Positions 20,327 through 32,500 of a stretch of 64,000 nt of DNA are shown in pieces. A program made the position numbers and the translations under genes. Source of the stretch: Pachyseris speciosa (taxonomy: Eukaryota; Cnidaria; Anthozoa; Scleractinia; Pachyseridae); contig JAEMWC010001556.1 in assembly GCA_016490735.1 (NCBI GenBank), positions 72,600 through 136,599 of the forward strand, in the 5' to 3' direction. The notes under the pieces are model-generated. The model saw only the letters and a list, made by a program, of their open reading frames with translations. It did not search any database and was not told the DNA's origin. Within the stretch, counting starts at the first letter, position 1; every line of letters begins with the position of its first letter.

Positions 20327-21339
20327 GTATGTTTTCGGTTAAGTGTGACTCATCACTATTTCCCTTCGCTACGGTGGATAATCAAGTGTCAATTATATTA
20401 CAGCATGAATGACAAGATATAAAAAGTCACGGTCTAACATCATTGCGTTCATCAACAAAACTATTTCTTCAGTAATACAAGCCATAATTTCTCCTAATTG
20501 TGCATTTTAAGCAGTAGTAAGTGATAACAGACCCAGCAAAGGATGTTTTAAGTGAAAACAAACGAAATGAGATGCTGTGATGTTTCAAAATAAATCGCCA
20601 AGTGCTTTATTAATTATTATGTGATAATAATTGTACGCCATCTTCGTGCGTGAAATCACCATCGTGGGAACCTCTACTTCTGATTGGCTCTGCTGCATTT
20701 TGCTTGCAAGAATTTTATGTCATGTAGTGCGGAGATAACTATCGCTACGAACTCAAGTTGTGATAAACAGTGCATCAGAAATGAAATAAAATTAAAACTC
20801 TGGAAAAAAAAAGAATAACCCAGAGAAACCTTGTACTCATTAAGGATCACAAAATGTTCTCGTTTTTATTGATTTTCATTATTATTGGGTTATTTTCAGA
20901 AAATATTCAATTTCCTCTTTATTATTATATTTTATTTGTATTTATATGGAATTTTTGTACTCGTTTGTATTTATATCATTTTTATTTTGTCTGTTTTTGA
21001 TATTTCTTCTTTTTCCCATTTTTGCCATTTGCCATTTTTTCTTTTTGATGACTCCGCACTCCGCACTCCGCACTCCGCGTTTTAGGAACAACCTTCTTTT
21101 TCTCCCTCTCCCGTGCAAAAGAAAAAGAACGCCTGATCGCAGGTTACTCTTTAGCAAAAGACAGTTTTTTTTTTTTTAAAAATCCATCTTTGAGCATAAA
21201 GCAACCCAATTTGCCCATAAAATGTCAAATCGAGTGGGAAAAACGAAAAAAAACAAAACAAAACAAAACACGATTTTTAGCATTTTTGATTGAATTACTT
21301 AATTTGAGTGCTTGAATTGCTAAATTGGGGACCGTTTTA

Positions 21340-21530
21340 TCCAGATCGAATTGGAGTTTGGAAATGCTGGTTTTTGAGGAGAGTGGAAAACCGGAGTACC
21401 CGGAGAAAATCCTCTTGGAGCTGAGAAGAGAACCAAAACAAAATCAACCCACATATACTTTTTAACGCCGAGTGGGCCACATTGGTGGGAGGCGAGTGCT
21501 CTCACCACTGCGCCATCCCTGCTGCCCCGG
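21340..21530 (-). repeat. tRNA-derived SINE with conserved body
   Basis: A segment with ACCGGAGTACCCGGAGAAAA, ACCCACATAT and a CGAGTGCTCTCACCACTGCG block. On the minus strand this last block reads as a tRNA-like A-box side. The B box is decayed. The order resembles a SINE common in cnidarians and other invertebrates. Confidence 0.55.
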
Positions 21531-22810
21531 ACAAAATCTCTCCTTTACGCCTCCCCCCCCCTCCACGATACACAGAATCTCCACGATACACAGGCTTGTG
21601 ATAACGTGATAAATGCCAATACATATAACACTCTGATGAACACCTTGGTGCAAGGTCGTAACTAGTATGAGGCGAACCGAGGCACCTCCTCAGTAAAAAA
21701 TTGGAATTTACATTATATTTTTTCCTTCTTTGTTAGAAGAACAATATAAGCAGGCTGTCTAGCTTCACAGAGGTTTAAACATTTTTTAATTTTCACTGTG
21801 TTAACAGGTTGTCTTAAAAAAATAATGTTAAATGTTTTTTTGTACACTTTGCCTCGGTGACAGTCCGGCTTCGTCTGGCTACAGCGCAGTGATGAGTGTA
21901 AGGTTGTGTCTTCCGAAATATTGATTTTAATTAAATATATACGTCCCTCAACGTGTAACCAGCCTTGCTTTTTTTACTGTCAATATACGTTCATTAACAT
22001 TTTTCAGCTGGTTAGATCTTCTATGACAGGATCCGGCTCTTTTATTTTGCAACGGCCGGTCATTGCTAAAAATAATATTCCGTTTTCCTGAGTAATGTGA
22101 AAAGCTTTCATCCTCATCCAAATTGTTGGTTCAAGTTCGGTTACATAAGGGCCTTTGGTAAAAGCTCTATAACCTTATCTAACCGCGGCCCAGATTTCTT
22201 TTAACTTTGTTTAAAATTAGTAATATCTTCAAGTTCTCTGATCTTCCTGTTCAGATTTTTCCAAACTACTGGTCCTCTGAAGATTATAATGATTGTTTTC
22301 CACAATCTCATGAATTCATTGCTGCTCCGTTGACTTTGGCATTGATGTCAAGCTTAATTACGTTACAACAAAGCCACTGACACAATTCAGTTCCCACATA
22401 TCTCGTAGGTAGGTAACTCGAGTTGATGAGGCTGATTAGGCCCCTAGCAATACATGCTAATATGCCGAGAAAAGTACAAAAAAATATATCAAAAGATTAC
22501 ATGATCAATTAATGACTAACTATCTCAATAAATAAACAATCCTAAATCTTAAAATTATTACAGTGAATCACAGTAAACAGTACATTACAAATGTAGCTCT
22601 CTTACAGCATTTTTTTGAATTCCTCAAGGGTTATTTATTTATTTATTTTTTATTTTTATTTTACGACATTTTGAGCGATGACAAACCCAGGGAGGACAAA
22701 GGAATAGGACACGAGGTCCCTTACAAAGCCAAAGCCATGGTCAGCGGCGGAAAGACAGTATAATTAAACAGTATATTTAAACAGAAACTACCAACAGCAA
22801 TAACTAAGAT
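21531..22810. other. Intergenic, nothing supported
   Basis: AT-rich sequence with no recognised gene. Short open frames lack family signals. Confidence 0.5.
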
Positions 22811-22814
22811 CCAA

Positions 22815-22880
22815 ACAAATAATAATAATAATGTCGTTGAACGTAATTCATCCGGTAAAGAATTCCACACTTTGTATGGA
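22815..22880 (-). repeat. LINE reverse transcriptase C-terminal scrap
   Basis: On the minus strand the frame reads FPYKVWNSLPDELRS, the conserved VWNSLP-LRS ending of many non-LTR ORF2 proteins. Too short to classify further. Confidence 0.5.
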
Positions 22881-22957
22881 AAATGGTGTACTTTGGATTG
22901 GAACAGGGTCGGGATTTGGAGATCCGGGTCGCACATTCCCATCAAAAATCCCAAAAA

Positions 22958-23075
22958 AGGGCGGGGGGGGGGGGGTTATTAGAGAGGGGGGACTTATTAC
23001 TAAAAACGACTTCCAAACGGGGGCTTATTAGAGAGGGGGTGGGGCTAATAGAGAGGGGGGCTTAATAGAGCTTTT
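22958..23075. repeat. G-rich minisatellite
   Basis: Tandem units of the type GGGGGCTTATTAGAGAG, ending near TTTTACGGTA. Related units occur at 40547-40985. Confidence 0.75.
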
Positions 23076-23232
23076 ACGGTAGTAACTACATTGGAACCAA
23101 AGGTTCTCACTAAGCCCAGCCCTGGAGACTGAAGTTGCAGTTCAGGATAGCTGAAACGATTTTAAATCTTTTTTTTTTACCCAAATACAAAAATCAAAAT
23201 AAGAATAACCATTGAAATTGTAAAGAATAATT

Positions 23233-23487
23233 CAATGCATATCAACATGGCTAGCCTGACATACGTATGTTTCGTCCCTGCCAAGGGACTCATCAGAGAC
23301 CTTTCGGTGTAGCCAAATCGTCAAACATCGCGTTTGAAGTCCAGCCGGTAATCAAATGATGGTGGCAATCTGGCCTTATATCTCATAAGGATTCCCAATT
23401 GCATAACGTGCCGATAAACAACTATTGAATTGTAAAGAAAGGTCTCTTGATGAGTTCCTGTCAGGCTAGCCATGTTGATATGCATTA
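23233..23487. repeat. Inverted repeat carrying hammerhead ribozyme sequence
   Basis: 27-bp perfect ends: 23233-23260 (contains CATATCAACATGGCTAGCCT) and its complement 23460-23487. The left arm carries a complete minus-strand hammerhead core. The right arm carries a deleted plus-strand version (TGATGAGTTCCTGTCAGGC). It fits a palindromic derivative of a Penelope-like or retrozyme terminal repeat. Confidence 0.7.
23253..23301 (-). ncRNA. Hammerhead ribozyme (type I, minimal stem III)
   Basis: Minus strand, 5' to 3': stem I strand GGTCT (23301-23297), CTGATGA (23296-23290), stem II GTCCCT/AGGGAC with loop TGGC (23289-23274), GAAA (23273-23270), self-complementary CATACGTATG stem III, and cleavage triplet GTC (23260-23258) followed by AGGC closing stem I. 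All conserved core positions are present. Stem III with essentially no loop is the dimeric style described for Penelope-like elements and retrozymes. Predicted cleavage is just after 23258 on the minus strand. Confidence 0.8.
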
Positions 23488-23587
23488 AAATAAAAATAGG
23501 GTATTTAAAATTCGTGGTTACCGAGGGGAATATATATGTCTATATTCTGTATTCTGTATTCAGTCATTTGTCCACTCGTTGGCTGCC

Positions 23588-26500
23588 TCACAAATTTGTT
23601 TCTGAGTTTTCAGTTTCTTTGGGATCGATCGTCTCGTTTTTCTGTTCCCCTTCTGAATCACTTGACTCGTTTCCAGCCTCTGTATAGCTAGAGTTCTTGG
23701 CGAGGTACCTCAGTATAAGATGGCGGATGACCTCTCGCCTCTAAAGAGAGAGAGAGAGAGAGAGAACAAGTAATGAACACAAACCGACTTTAATCGGTCT
23801 TCTCAAGAGTGCAAAGAAGAAAACAATCATGCATGCAAAGCAGTTTGTGGCGTCAAACAAGGAATAGACACATGACCCCCCTGACTCGGTCGTGTACCAA
23901 ATGATGCTTAGTTTATCGTAAGTTTGAAACCCATAAAAAAGTCCAAAACTGGAAATAAAGGCTACAAGTTTTTGCAAAAGGTAAAAAGTTTATATTAGCG
24001 GAAAAATATTTTGGGATTAGGTGCACTTTCAGTAGCTACAATAGGTCAATTTAAATAACTGCGACAATAAATATAATTGCTGTCGACAACAAGGCAATCA
24101 TGTAATCATGTAATAAAAACCTTTATGTAGCCTCAGTTAATACCACTCAATATGGCTTACGCTCTCTAAAATTCACCGGTCCTCGACTTTGGAACTCCTT
24201 GCTCACAAGTATAACTAATTCAAGTTCTCTTAGAATAAATCGTAAAAGCCTTAAGAATTCTATCCGTAATTGTTATTCCAACCCTTGTCTGCCTTAGCGC
24301 ATGAAGAAATACTTTTTTTAAATATATATATATAGGGAAACCCTAACCCTGTACACCCCCAAATAATCATATTTTCATTGAATAAATGTTTGAAAGAAAA
24401 TTTTCCCTGAGCGGGATTTGAACCCACGTCCCCCAGTTACTAGTCGGGTGTGATGACCACTACACCATCAGGACAACCATGCTGGCAACACGGCAATCGA
24501 AGATGTGATTTACGTGATCGAAGACGTGGCATCCCGGGAAATTTTACTTCCCGGGATACCACGTCTTCGATCACGTAAATCACATCTTCGATTGCCGTGT
24601 TGCCAGCATGGTTGTCCTGATAGTGGTCATCACACCCGACTAGTAACGGGGGACGTGGGTTCAAATCCCGCTCAGGGAAAATTTTCTTTCAAACATTTAT
24701 TTACATTTATATTTCAACCAAACATTTACATTTATATATGTATATATATATTTAAACTCATAATTTTTTGTGTAATTGTATTCCATTAGAGGGGTCATCC
24801 ACTAGATTAGCCTTTGTTATTTGGATGATCCCAACTCGCTCTCGTTTTTGTTGTTTCAATTTTTTTTTCCCTAGTTGCACTGTATTTAGTTGCCCATGTA
24901 AACTTAACTTATATGTCGTGTAAAACTGAGCTGAGTTAAATAAAATCATCATCTTCATCATATTCTTCAACACGGGAGCGGTTTCCAATCTCTAAAACCG
25001 AGAACGTTTGATTTTACTATTAAAAAGACCTTCCACCATGAAATATTTTACGAATGCATTACACAGTAAGGACAGTCATTAAAACCTTCTAAAATGTTTC
25101 TAAAGCAAATCGTTATTCATAGAGAATTCATATAGAACTTTACTTAAATAGAGTTCTTATACCTCTTTCTCGTTAATCCGACCGGTCTTAGCAGCTTTCA
25201 GCCCTCCATTGGTGAACCGTCTGGGAAGTATCTAAACAAAGTAGCAGAAATTCAGTGTGGTGTATTATAAGCTTATCTTTTCATTAGTTAACGATGCATT
25301 GAAAAGATCATCCAAAATTAATGCCACCCTCGGACCCTACAAACTCACTATGACTGAACGGTCAAATACTCGCACACGCACATATTTTATCTGTCATTTT
25401 AGTCTAGTTACTTTGATTTCAACTGAAAAGTTTCATACCTAATGTATATTTAAAATCCCCCTACAATCTTGGACAAAACTGTTGAAAAAATTAGCTTAGA
25501 AGCCTTTGTACCTGTAAACAGTGATCGACTGAGTTTGAAAACCCCCTCCCTCCCCCCCAGTCCCCCAATTCAATGTTGTCTGCGCCTCCTAAGCGTTTCT
25601 TTGACAATAGCGGTTTCCCAAATTCAACATTAGGGAGCTTTAGCAACGACGACGGCGACGGCAATGAAAACATCACTTCAAAATATAACTTCTCGTTTTT
25701 GTAACGCTTTCGCTATCATTCCAATTTGTTTTAACTTGGAAAATACTGGCGAACTATTCAGGGACTTAATTGTTATGAACGCCGTTAAAGTAAGGAAAAA
25801 GAAAAGAAACTATACAGTCACACGCTCCCGTTCTCAAGAAAACCTAACATTTGGTCATTTCACGTTGTTGTTTTGCAGAGGACGGGAAAGAAATGTACCA
25901 AAATGTAAAACGCACGTGCAGAGCTATTGTTTTTGTTCATTAAGCCTATTGTTTTGTGGCGTTCTCGTTGCCGTTGTCGTCGTCGTTGCTAAAGCTCCCT
26001 ACTGAAGGGGGAGGGGGGAGGGGAAGTTACTTTAGGGATATTGTTGACTCACACATATTGGAGAAGGATTTTTGAGCCCTAGGAGGCCTATTTTCTCAAG
26101 TAGTTTCGTCCAAGATTGTAGCTCCAAATTATTTTTTCGCTAAAATAAATCTTTGCACCTGTTCGAAATGCGTTGCGCCTTTTTATTGCGCCCTTTTAAA
26201 CCAAATCTCGGCTTTTTGTAGGCTGTAAAAGTTACGAAATCTAGCCTTCAACTGTCACACGACCAAGCTAGTAAGGGCGTGAATCTTTGTCTGATTTGAC
26301 GTCACAATCTAACGTGTATCGCAGCAAGTCTTTGTAAAATGCATGCAAAGCAGTTTGCGACTTCAAATTATGAATAGACCCCCGCTCCTTCTAACTCGGT
26401 CGTGTACCAAAATGATGCTTAGTTTATCGCTTTTAAGTTTTGAAGACCATGGAAAAATCCAAAGCTGCAAATAAAGGCTTCATGTTTTTGGAATAGGTGC

Positions 26501-29500
26501 AAAGATTTCGGAGTTAGGTGCACTTCAACAGCAAGAAGAATTTTAAGTCATGAGCTGTTACTGACCGGTGTGAGCAGACGCTCAACAAGCCAGCGCAGTG
26601 GTAGCAGTGTGTACAGAACATTAAAAGGTGGCGGAAGAACGCCTTTCTTGTGAATCCACCTCAACCACAACTTCGTCCTCGTGAATTTCCACTCCGTATC
26701 CAAATTTTCCTGTCAATTATTTGAAAACGTGTTAACTAAGATATTTCAGGAATAACAACAAGTCTTTATCTGAAAATGGAAGTATTGGCAATAGGACAGC
26801 GAAATGAGCCATCGACAAACGCAACTTTGTTCTCTGGACAAGAAACTGGAGGGAAAAAAAGTCACTACTCTGGTGAAAAAATGACAGCGTAGTGAATGGA
26901 TGAAAGGGGTTGTTTCTAAAGAAACTACGGTGCTGCGTTGGTGAGGAATAGGTGAAACAAAATTTGGTTTTATTAGCTTTTGAATCTCTCAGTCGATAAA
27001 ACCAACTTATAGTTAATGGCTGAGTTACCTCAGGAATTTGGACGAAATTATACGACCGGGGTTATATTAAACAACTTTTCAATGGAACCCGTACTTTATA
27101 TGTAACACAGGTACGTTGGAACAAATTAGGAGGACAATACCGATTTATCTTTAGAAAAGCAAAATTGCGATATATTTGGACAGGCTATGGTAATCTTGAT
27201 AGCCCCTTCATCGAGGTTTGGCAATACCTATATTATGCAAAGGAACAAAGCCAAAGATTTGTCGCAAAGAGAAGGGGACTTGGTTCCCATTGCTGTAGTC
27301 TGTCCCCCATGGCATCTGACGTGTCTAAGGCCGATTCAGGTGGAGAATGGATGCTGGGCTTATTAACGTGTCCCAGGGAAAGCCTCAGTTAGTTAAAATC
27401 ATTCTTCATTTGACATATTCAAACCAACAATCATATGGCTGGTTTCTCTGTGCTTCTATTTGAGTGGAAAGGACACATTAGACGTTAGGTATGATAGGCA
27501 GCCTCTGTTAGTGGTGGAAACCCCTTAGCAGGCCCTTTGGGTCACTTGGCGCGGAGGAGGCCTAATGATGATGATAGAACTCTGCTTCATCGAATCCTAT
27601 CATTTTGTTTTGTAAAATTGCCTGAAAACTAAGTGTTACAAACGAGTAGCTGCCATATTTGGTGCCGAAAGTGTTTGCATAGTTGCCAATAAAGAAGCCG
27701 GATAAAGAAGACATTTGTTCAGACGAGGAGCCGTTAAACCTGCATATGACCTTGAGACACGGGTGTTAATTGCTTTTGAATTTGAAAGTTAATTTAATGA
27801 ACAGCTAAAACTCTGTGGACTAAGCATCATAAAGGCGTGAGAGCGCATAAAGAAATCCAACAAATGTCGGGTTGCATTTAGGAATGCGTCGCAATCTCGT
27901 GCCCAGAGTGTTCTTTCCCTTTGTCCAGCGGTCTGGAAACGACTATAATTGAGCATGCTTAGAGTTCAGTGCCATGTTCTATTTCTGTTTTACGTCCGAT
28001 CATTTGTATTGTTTGAAAAAAACACCAATCAAAATCGTAAATAGATCTTTCAGAGTTGCTCATTTCTTCAAACGGAGCCCCGATGGACGAGATTGAATCC
28101 ACCAGCGATACCCTGAATTGTGCATGCGCGGCTTTATTAGCTCACATGGTGGTGTGCGCTACGTGCCTTATAGACTCTTACCATTATCCGAGTGTAAGAT
28201 TCATTCAATATTGCGATCAGCATGTTAAGTGCCACAATAACGGCCACGATGTTAAAAGCACCAAATAACACCATGCCAGTGTTCGATATAGCACCATATC
28301 CTTGCTCGTCAATTTGAAAACTGCTCTGATCTGTCAAACCGAAGAGCGTCCAGAAGATCGTTCCCATGCTGCTCCCAAATCTAAATTTGAAAAACAGCCC
28401 ATTAGATAGATTTATATTTAGTATAAATCTACTAGCGTTCTATAACGAACGCCGTTCTCTTGTTGGCTACGCTACTCGTTGTCTATTTAACAATTCGATC
28501 CTGAGCTCGAGATTTCTATCGCGTGAAAGCTGATGATGGCGTGGCCCGAATCAGGTATCACGCATAAAAATCGAGAGCGAATAATCTAATTGTTTTAGCA
28601 TAAATCAGACTAGTCATTCAAAACTAAACAAGTAAATTATCCAAATCCTAATAACAGAGACTTCGAAAAGGCGAAGAAGCGGCCGCCATTTTGTTGACAA
28701 CCACTACTCACTATCTATCACAAAAGCGATAGCGAGCAGAGAAGCAAATCAGAGAACGGCATTCGTAAGTAGATTATAAGTACTTGAAGAATCTCCCACT
28801 GACTAGATGACATGGTCCTCAATTATGGTCCGATTTTCTTAGGCACGTATGACAACAAGGTTACCTTCTTTGAACCAGGAATTGCACCATCTAATTTGAA
28901 ACTCTATTTGCTGTTCTTAGATTGCTACGTATAAACAACGAGGGTGAATTTTACCATGGAGATGGACTAGTCATAACACAAACACAAACTACAAATACAA
29001 ATACCTGAACGTGTACGAAAATTCAAGTGCCACACGTTCAATGTATTCTTGTTGGGAGCCAAATTATAGGATAATATAACGATATAGGATATCAGTTCAC
29101 TGGTTATGCATACCTATCAAGATGCAGAGGATCCGTTTCATTCACTCCCGATTGGCTGAGATGGAAGTGTTCTTTAGCCTTGTCAAACTGTAAGTAAAGC
29201 TTGGTGAAGCTCACGGCAAAGGCCAGAAAGAAGAAAACGAAATAAAAGAAGAACTTTGCCACATCTATCAGCATTTTTATGAATGCATGGAGCAGTGGAC
29301 CAGTGCTGGCGTTGGCTTGAATGAAAGACAGGTTCTGGGCAAATGCCAAAAGGATTCCCAGGACAAAAAACGAGTAGGAAACCAATATGATGGCGTAACC
29401 GCGATCTCGAGCATGAGATTCCCACTTCATGGAACTGACTTCCTCTTCTAGCAACGAACGGCCAGTCCACCAAATTACGTAGTGAAGAAAAAATGACGTC

Positions 29501-32500
29501 ACGCAAGCCACAGCTAAGCAGTTCCATTGGTTAGAAAAGAAGCGGGCTCTTCCTTGTCGGAAAAGGTCTTTGATGATGTCCACTAGCAATCCAATGACGA
29601 ACAACAGAACTACCCAATCTGCAAGGAATTGAGAGAGAAACAAGCAAAATGTGTTAAATTCCGGCATATAACAATTTAAATCCACAAGACGAAAACGGCT
29701 CGTGTTAAAATTCGCCTCAATGGTGGTTCTTTATATAAACTTGCCACAGCGATTAACAACAAAGAAAATATTTGCTAGCAAATAGGAGTTTTATGTTTTC
29801 TCATAGTGTTTTGTTTAAACTGTTATGTGACAAGAATTTCGTTCACAATATTGCCTAACCAAATGCTATTGTGATGTGAAGAGCTAAACAATTACCAATT
29901 GTTATTAATTTGTTTTTGTTATTGGCACTACAGAAAACATAAAAGCGTTCATATGTGTATGTTAAAAGTTATTCCTACATACCTGATAGCGCCCACACAT
30001 AAAAGATTAAAACATTACACTAGAAAAACAGCCTGGCTTAAAAGGAGTTTTAAGGTAGCTTTACTAACTAACCGTACGGAATTCCTTACAAATGTAATTT
30101 TAGAATGTCTGTATAAACAGTTATAATAGAACGGAACATAAGTTGAAAAGAACAGAGGTGATTCCTTATAAAGGGGAAGAAAAAGAAGAAGAAAAGAAAA
30201 AAAAAGTTGAGACATGGTCTCGACCCAAAGTTTGCGTAGCAGTCTCTTGAGGAATTCATCAAAAACACATTTCTTTATTGTATTTTCTGGCAATGTGTAA
30301 GAAGAGAACGATAAGCAGTGACGAAGATGGCATTATAAAGAAGCGGTGTATATATAAACTGCAAAGGAAACGTATTAGAGTGTTTTTACATGACGTCACA
30401 ACGGCCATGTTGGTGTCCCAAACTAAACCTCTGGGAACTGAACTTTATTATTATGCTAATACTTGTTTTGCTTGTTTCAGTAAGCCAATATGGCCAGTAG
30501 TCACGTGAACGAAAACGTTCTGTAGCCCTTTTACAGTTGTGTGTTCAGTGACCTGGCCTTTAAGAGAAAACGAGGCTGGAGGTGGCCTTGTTTTTATAAA
30601 CACCTGTCTGTCTTTCTCATAAGCATGTGGACTAGTTACAACAATACGGCTCATATGAGAAAAGCAGTGAGGTCTCACAAGGTCACCGCCAGCCTCGCTT
30701 CCATTCATAGGTCAGGTCACTGAGCAGACAATTGTAAAATGGACTATTATTTGGCCCGATAAAATTGGGATGGAAGTAAACTTCAGGTGCGTCTCATTTT
30801 CTAGAAAATAATGAAGAAAAACCTGCCAAAGTCAGCTAATGGTCTATCGACGGGATCATTCTCTTTGTTTCTGTTTGTCGTTTACTCACCAAGAATGCTG
30901 TAGGCCAGAAACTCAGTCGAAGAATGGAACGACGTGAAAGTCAGCAGGAAAAGAAAGGTTTGATAGGAACCACAGAAAATGAGAAATTTTACGCACGGAG
31001 AGTGGAACATTTTGGCGACCTTATGACTGGGACAACAGGTGTCAAAGGCAAACCAAACCATGCACATCAAAGGCGACAAGACAGAGGCCAGTAGTAACAC
31101 CAAAGCCTGTTTCCAAGCACTTTTCTCCAGGAAAGGAACATTTTTGTAGACTTCTGAGTTTAAGGCAAGTTGGCTGTAAGGATGACCAACGAACTACAAA
31201 AAGAAAGTATAGATACAGATTTCATTTAGTACTTTTGCTTCATTGTATATAAATGGTATGGTGTTTTTAACATCGTGCAGTGAAGGTATCGTTCGAGTAC
31301 CGGCAAAATATGTTAACACTGTTGTTCGCACATTTGATTAGTACTCTCCAGGGAAACTTGGGAACTGCAGGACATACCTTGTACACTAAGCCAGGTCTCT
31401 CACGGTATTTTTGATTTTCATCTTTACCTGCTATATTATGACTGGTTGAGTGTTTATTAGGACGTGTGATGATATCTGATATAAGGGTAGAGCTCGCCCT
31501 TTATGACAAAGCACCAAATACTTTGTGGTCGATATTTAGTACCAAGTAAGGGTTTCTGGAATTTTACTACCAACTGCCACATAATGATGGAAAATTATTG
31601 TTTACCATAAATTAGGTATGAGGGAATACCTTTTCATTTCTGGTAGAAATGGCAAACTCCAGAATGTTCAAACATTTTTGCTCCCTTCTGGGAAGCGCGG
31701 TTTCACCTTTAGTCGTCTTCTCTATGACGCATTTTATCTCTTTCATTGAGCGGCATTCATCTAGCAGCGCCACAGCAAACTCCTTACATCCGTCACTAAG
31801 CTCTAAATACTCTTTCCTGAACTCGTAGTCTTCTTCAGCAATGCCAGCGAGTTCCTTGCTCAGGACGCATGCGTTATGGATAGGGTCTGGACCAGTCTGC
31901 GCGTTCTGAAGAAATAACCCTGCAATATACACGGGGCTGGCAAGTGCGCGGTATCCGTTTAAACGGTACACGGCGGGTCCTAGCTTCTCACTGGCCGTGG
32001 CTTTAGAGTCGGCGGACCCGTGCGAATTATTGGGATCACTGATGGTAAATCCGTGGTCAAGCAGGAGTTTGACAATTTGGAAATTCTGCAGCCATGCTGC
32101 TAGAATCAGTGGTGTGATATTTCCTTGACTTGTAATTGAAAGCAGTGGGCGTGGTGATGCTTGGATACCTGGATTGTGAAATAAAAGCAATAGTTCCACT
32201 GTTTTTACGTCTCTGTCGCGTACAGCGTGCAATAAGGCACGTTCCAAATCAGCTCCACCGCTCAGTAGGGCTCCAATCATCTCATCTCGAACAGAAACAT
32301 CCTTTAGATCGACTGCGACTTGCAGGAGTGTTTTGCCACAATTGTTTACCAAGTTGAAATCGCCTTTCTCTTGCGCAAGGCTCCTGAGTTTCTCCAAATC
32401 CCCATTCCTCGTCGCTTGGAAAAGCTTTCGGTTTAATTTCGCGTTTGATGTTGTTTGGTGGCGGCAATCACCATCGACTGTAAGCTCTTGCAGGAGTACG

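Larger units (their letters stand above)
16095..21155. mobile_element. Large palindromic repeat, disrupted by LINE and MITE insertions
   Basis: With the LINE (16381-19232) removed, the left arm (16095-16380 plus 19246-19425) is the reverse complement of the right arm (20660-21155). Shared landmarks are a GGCGTTCTTTTTC end, a tandem run of CTCCGCA units, AAATACAAACGAGTACAAAA, a TAAAACTCTGG block and AATCAGAAGTAGAGG at the inner ends. The arms are roughly 500 bp. The centre (19426-20659) holds a TIR element (19501-19937) and three small exon-like segments (20003-20326). It resembles a foldback or Pack-type transposon that later received other insertions. No transposase was identified. Confidence 0.65.

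Noticed and set aside
22958..23075. CRISPR-like or regulatory array
   Set aside because: Units are contiguous with no unique spacers; a eukaryotic minisatellite.
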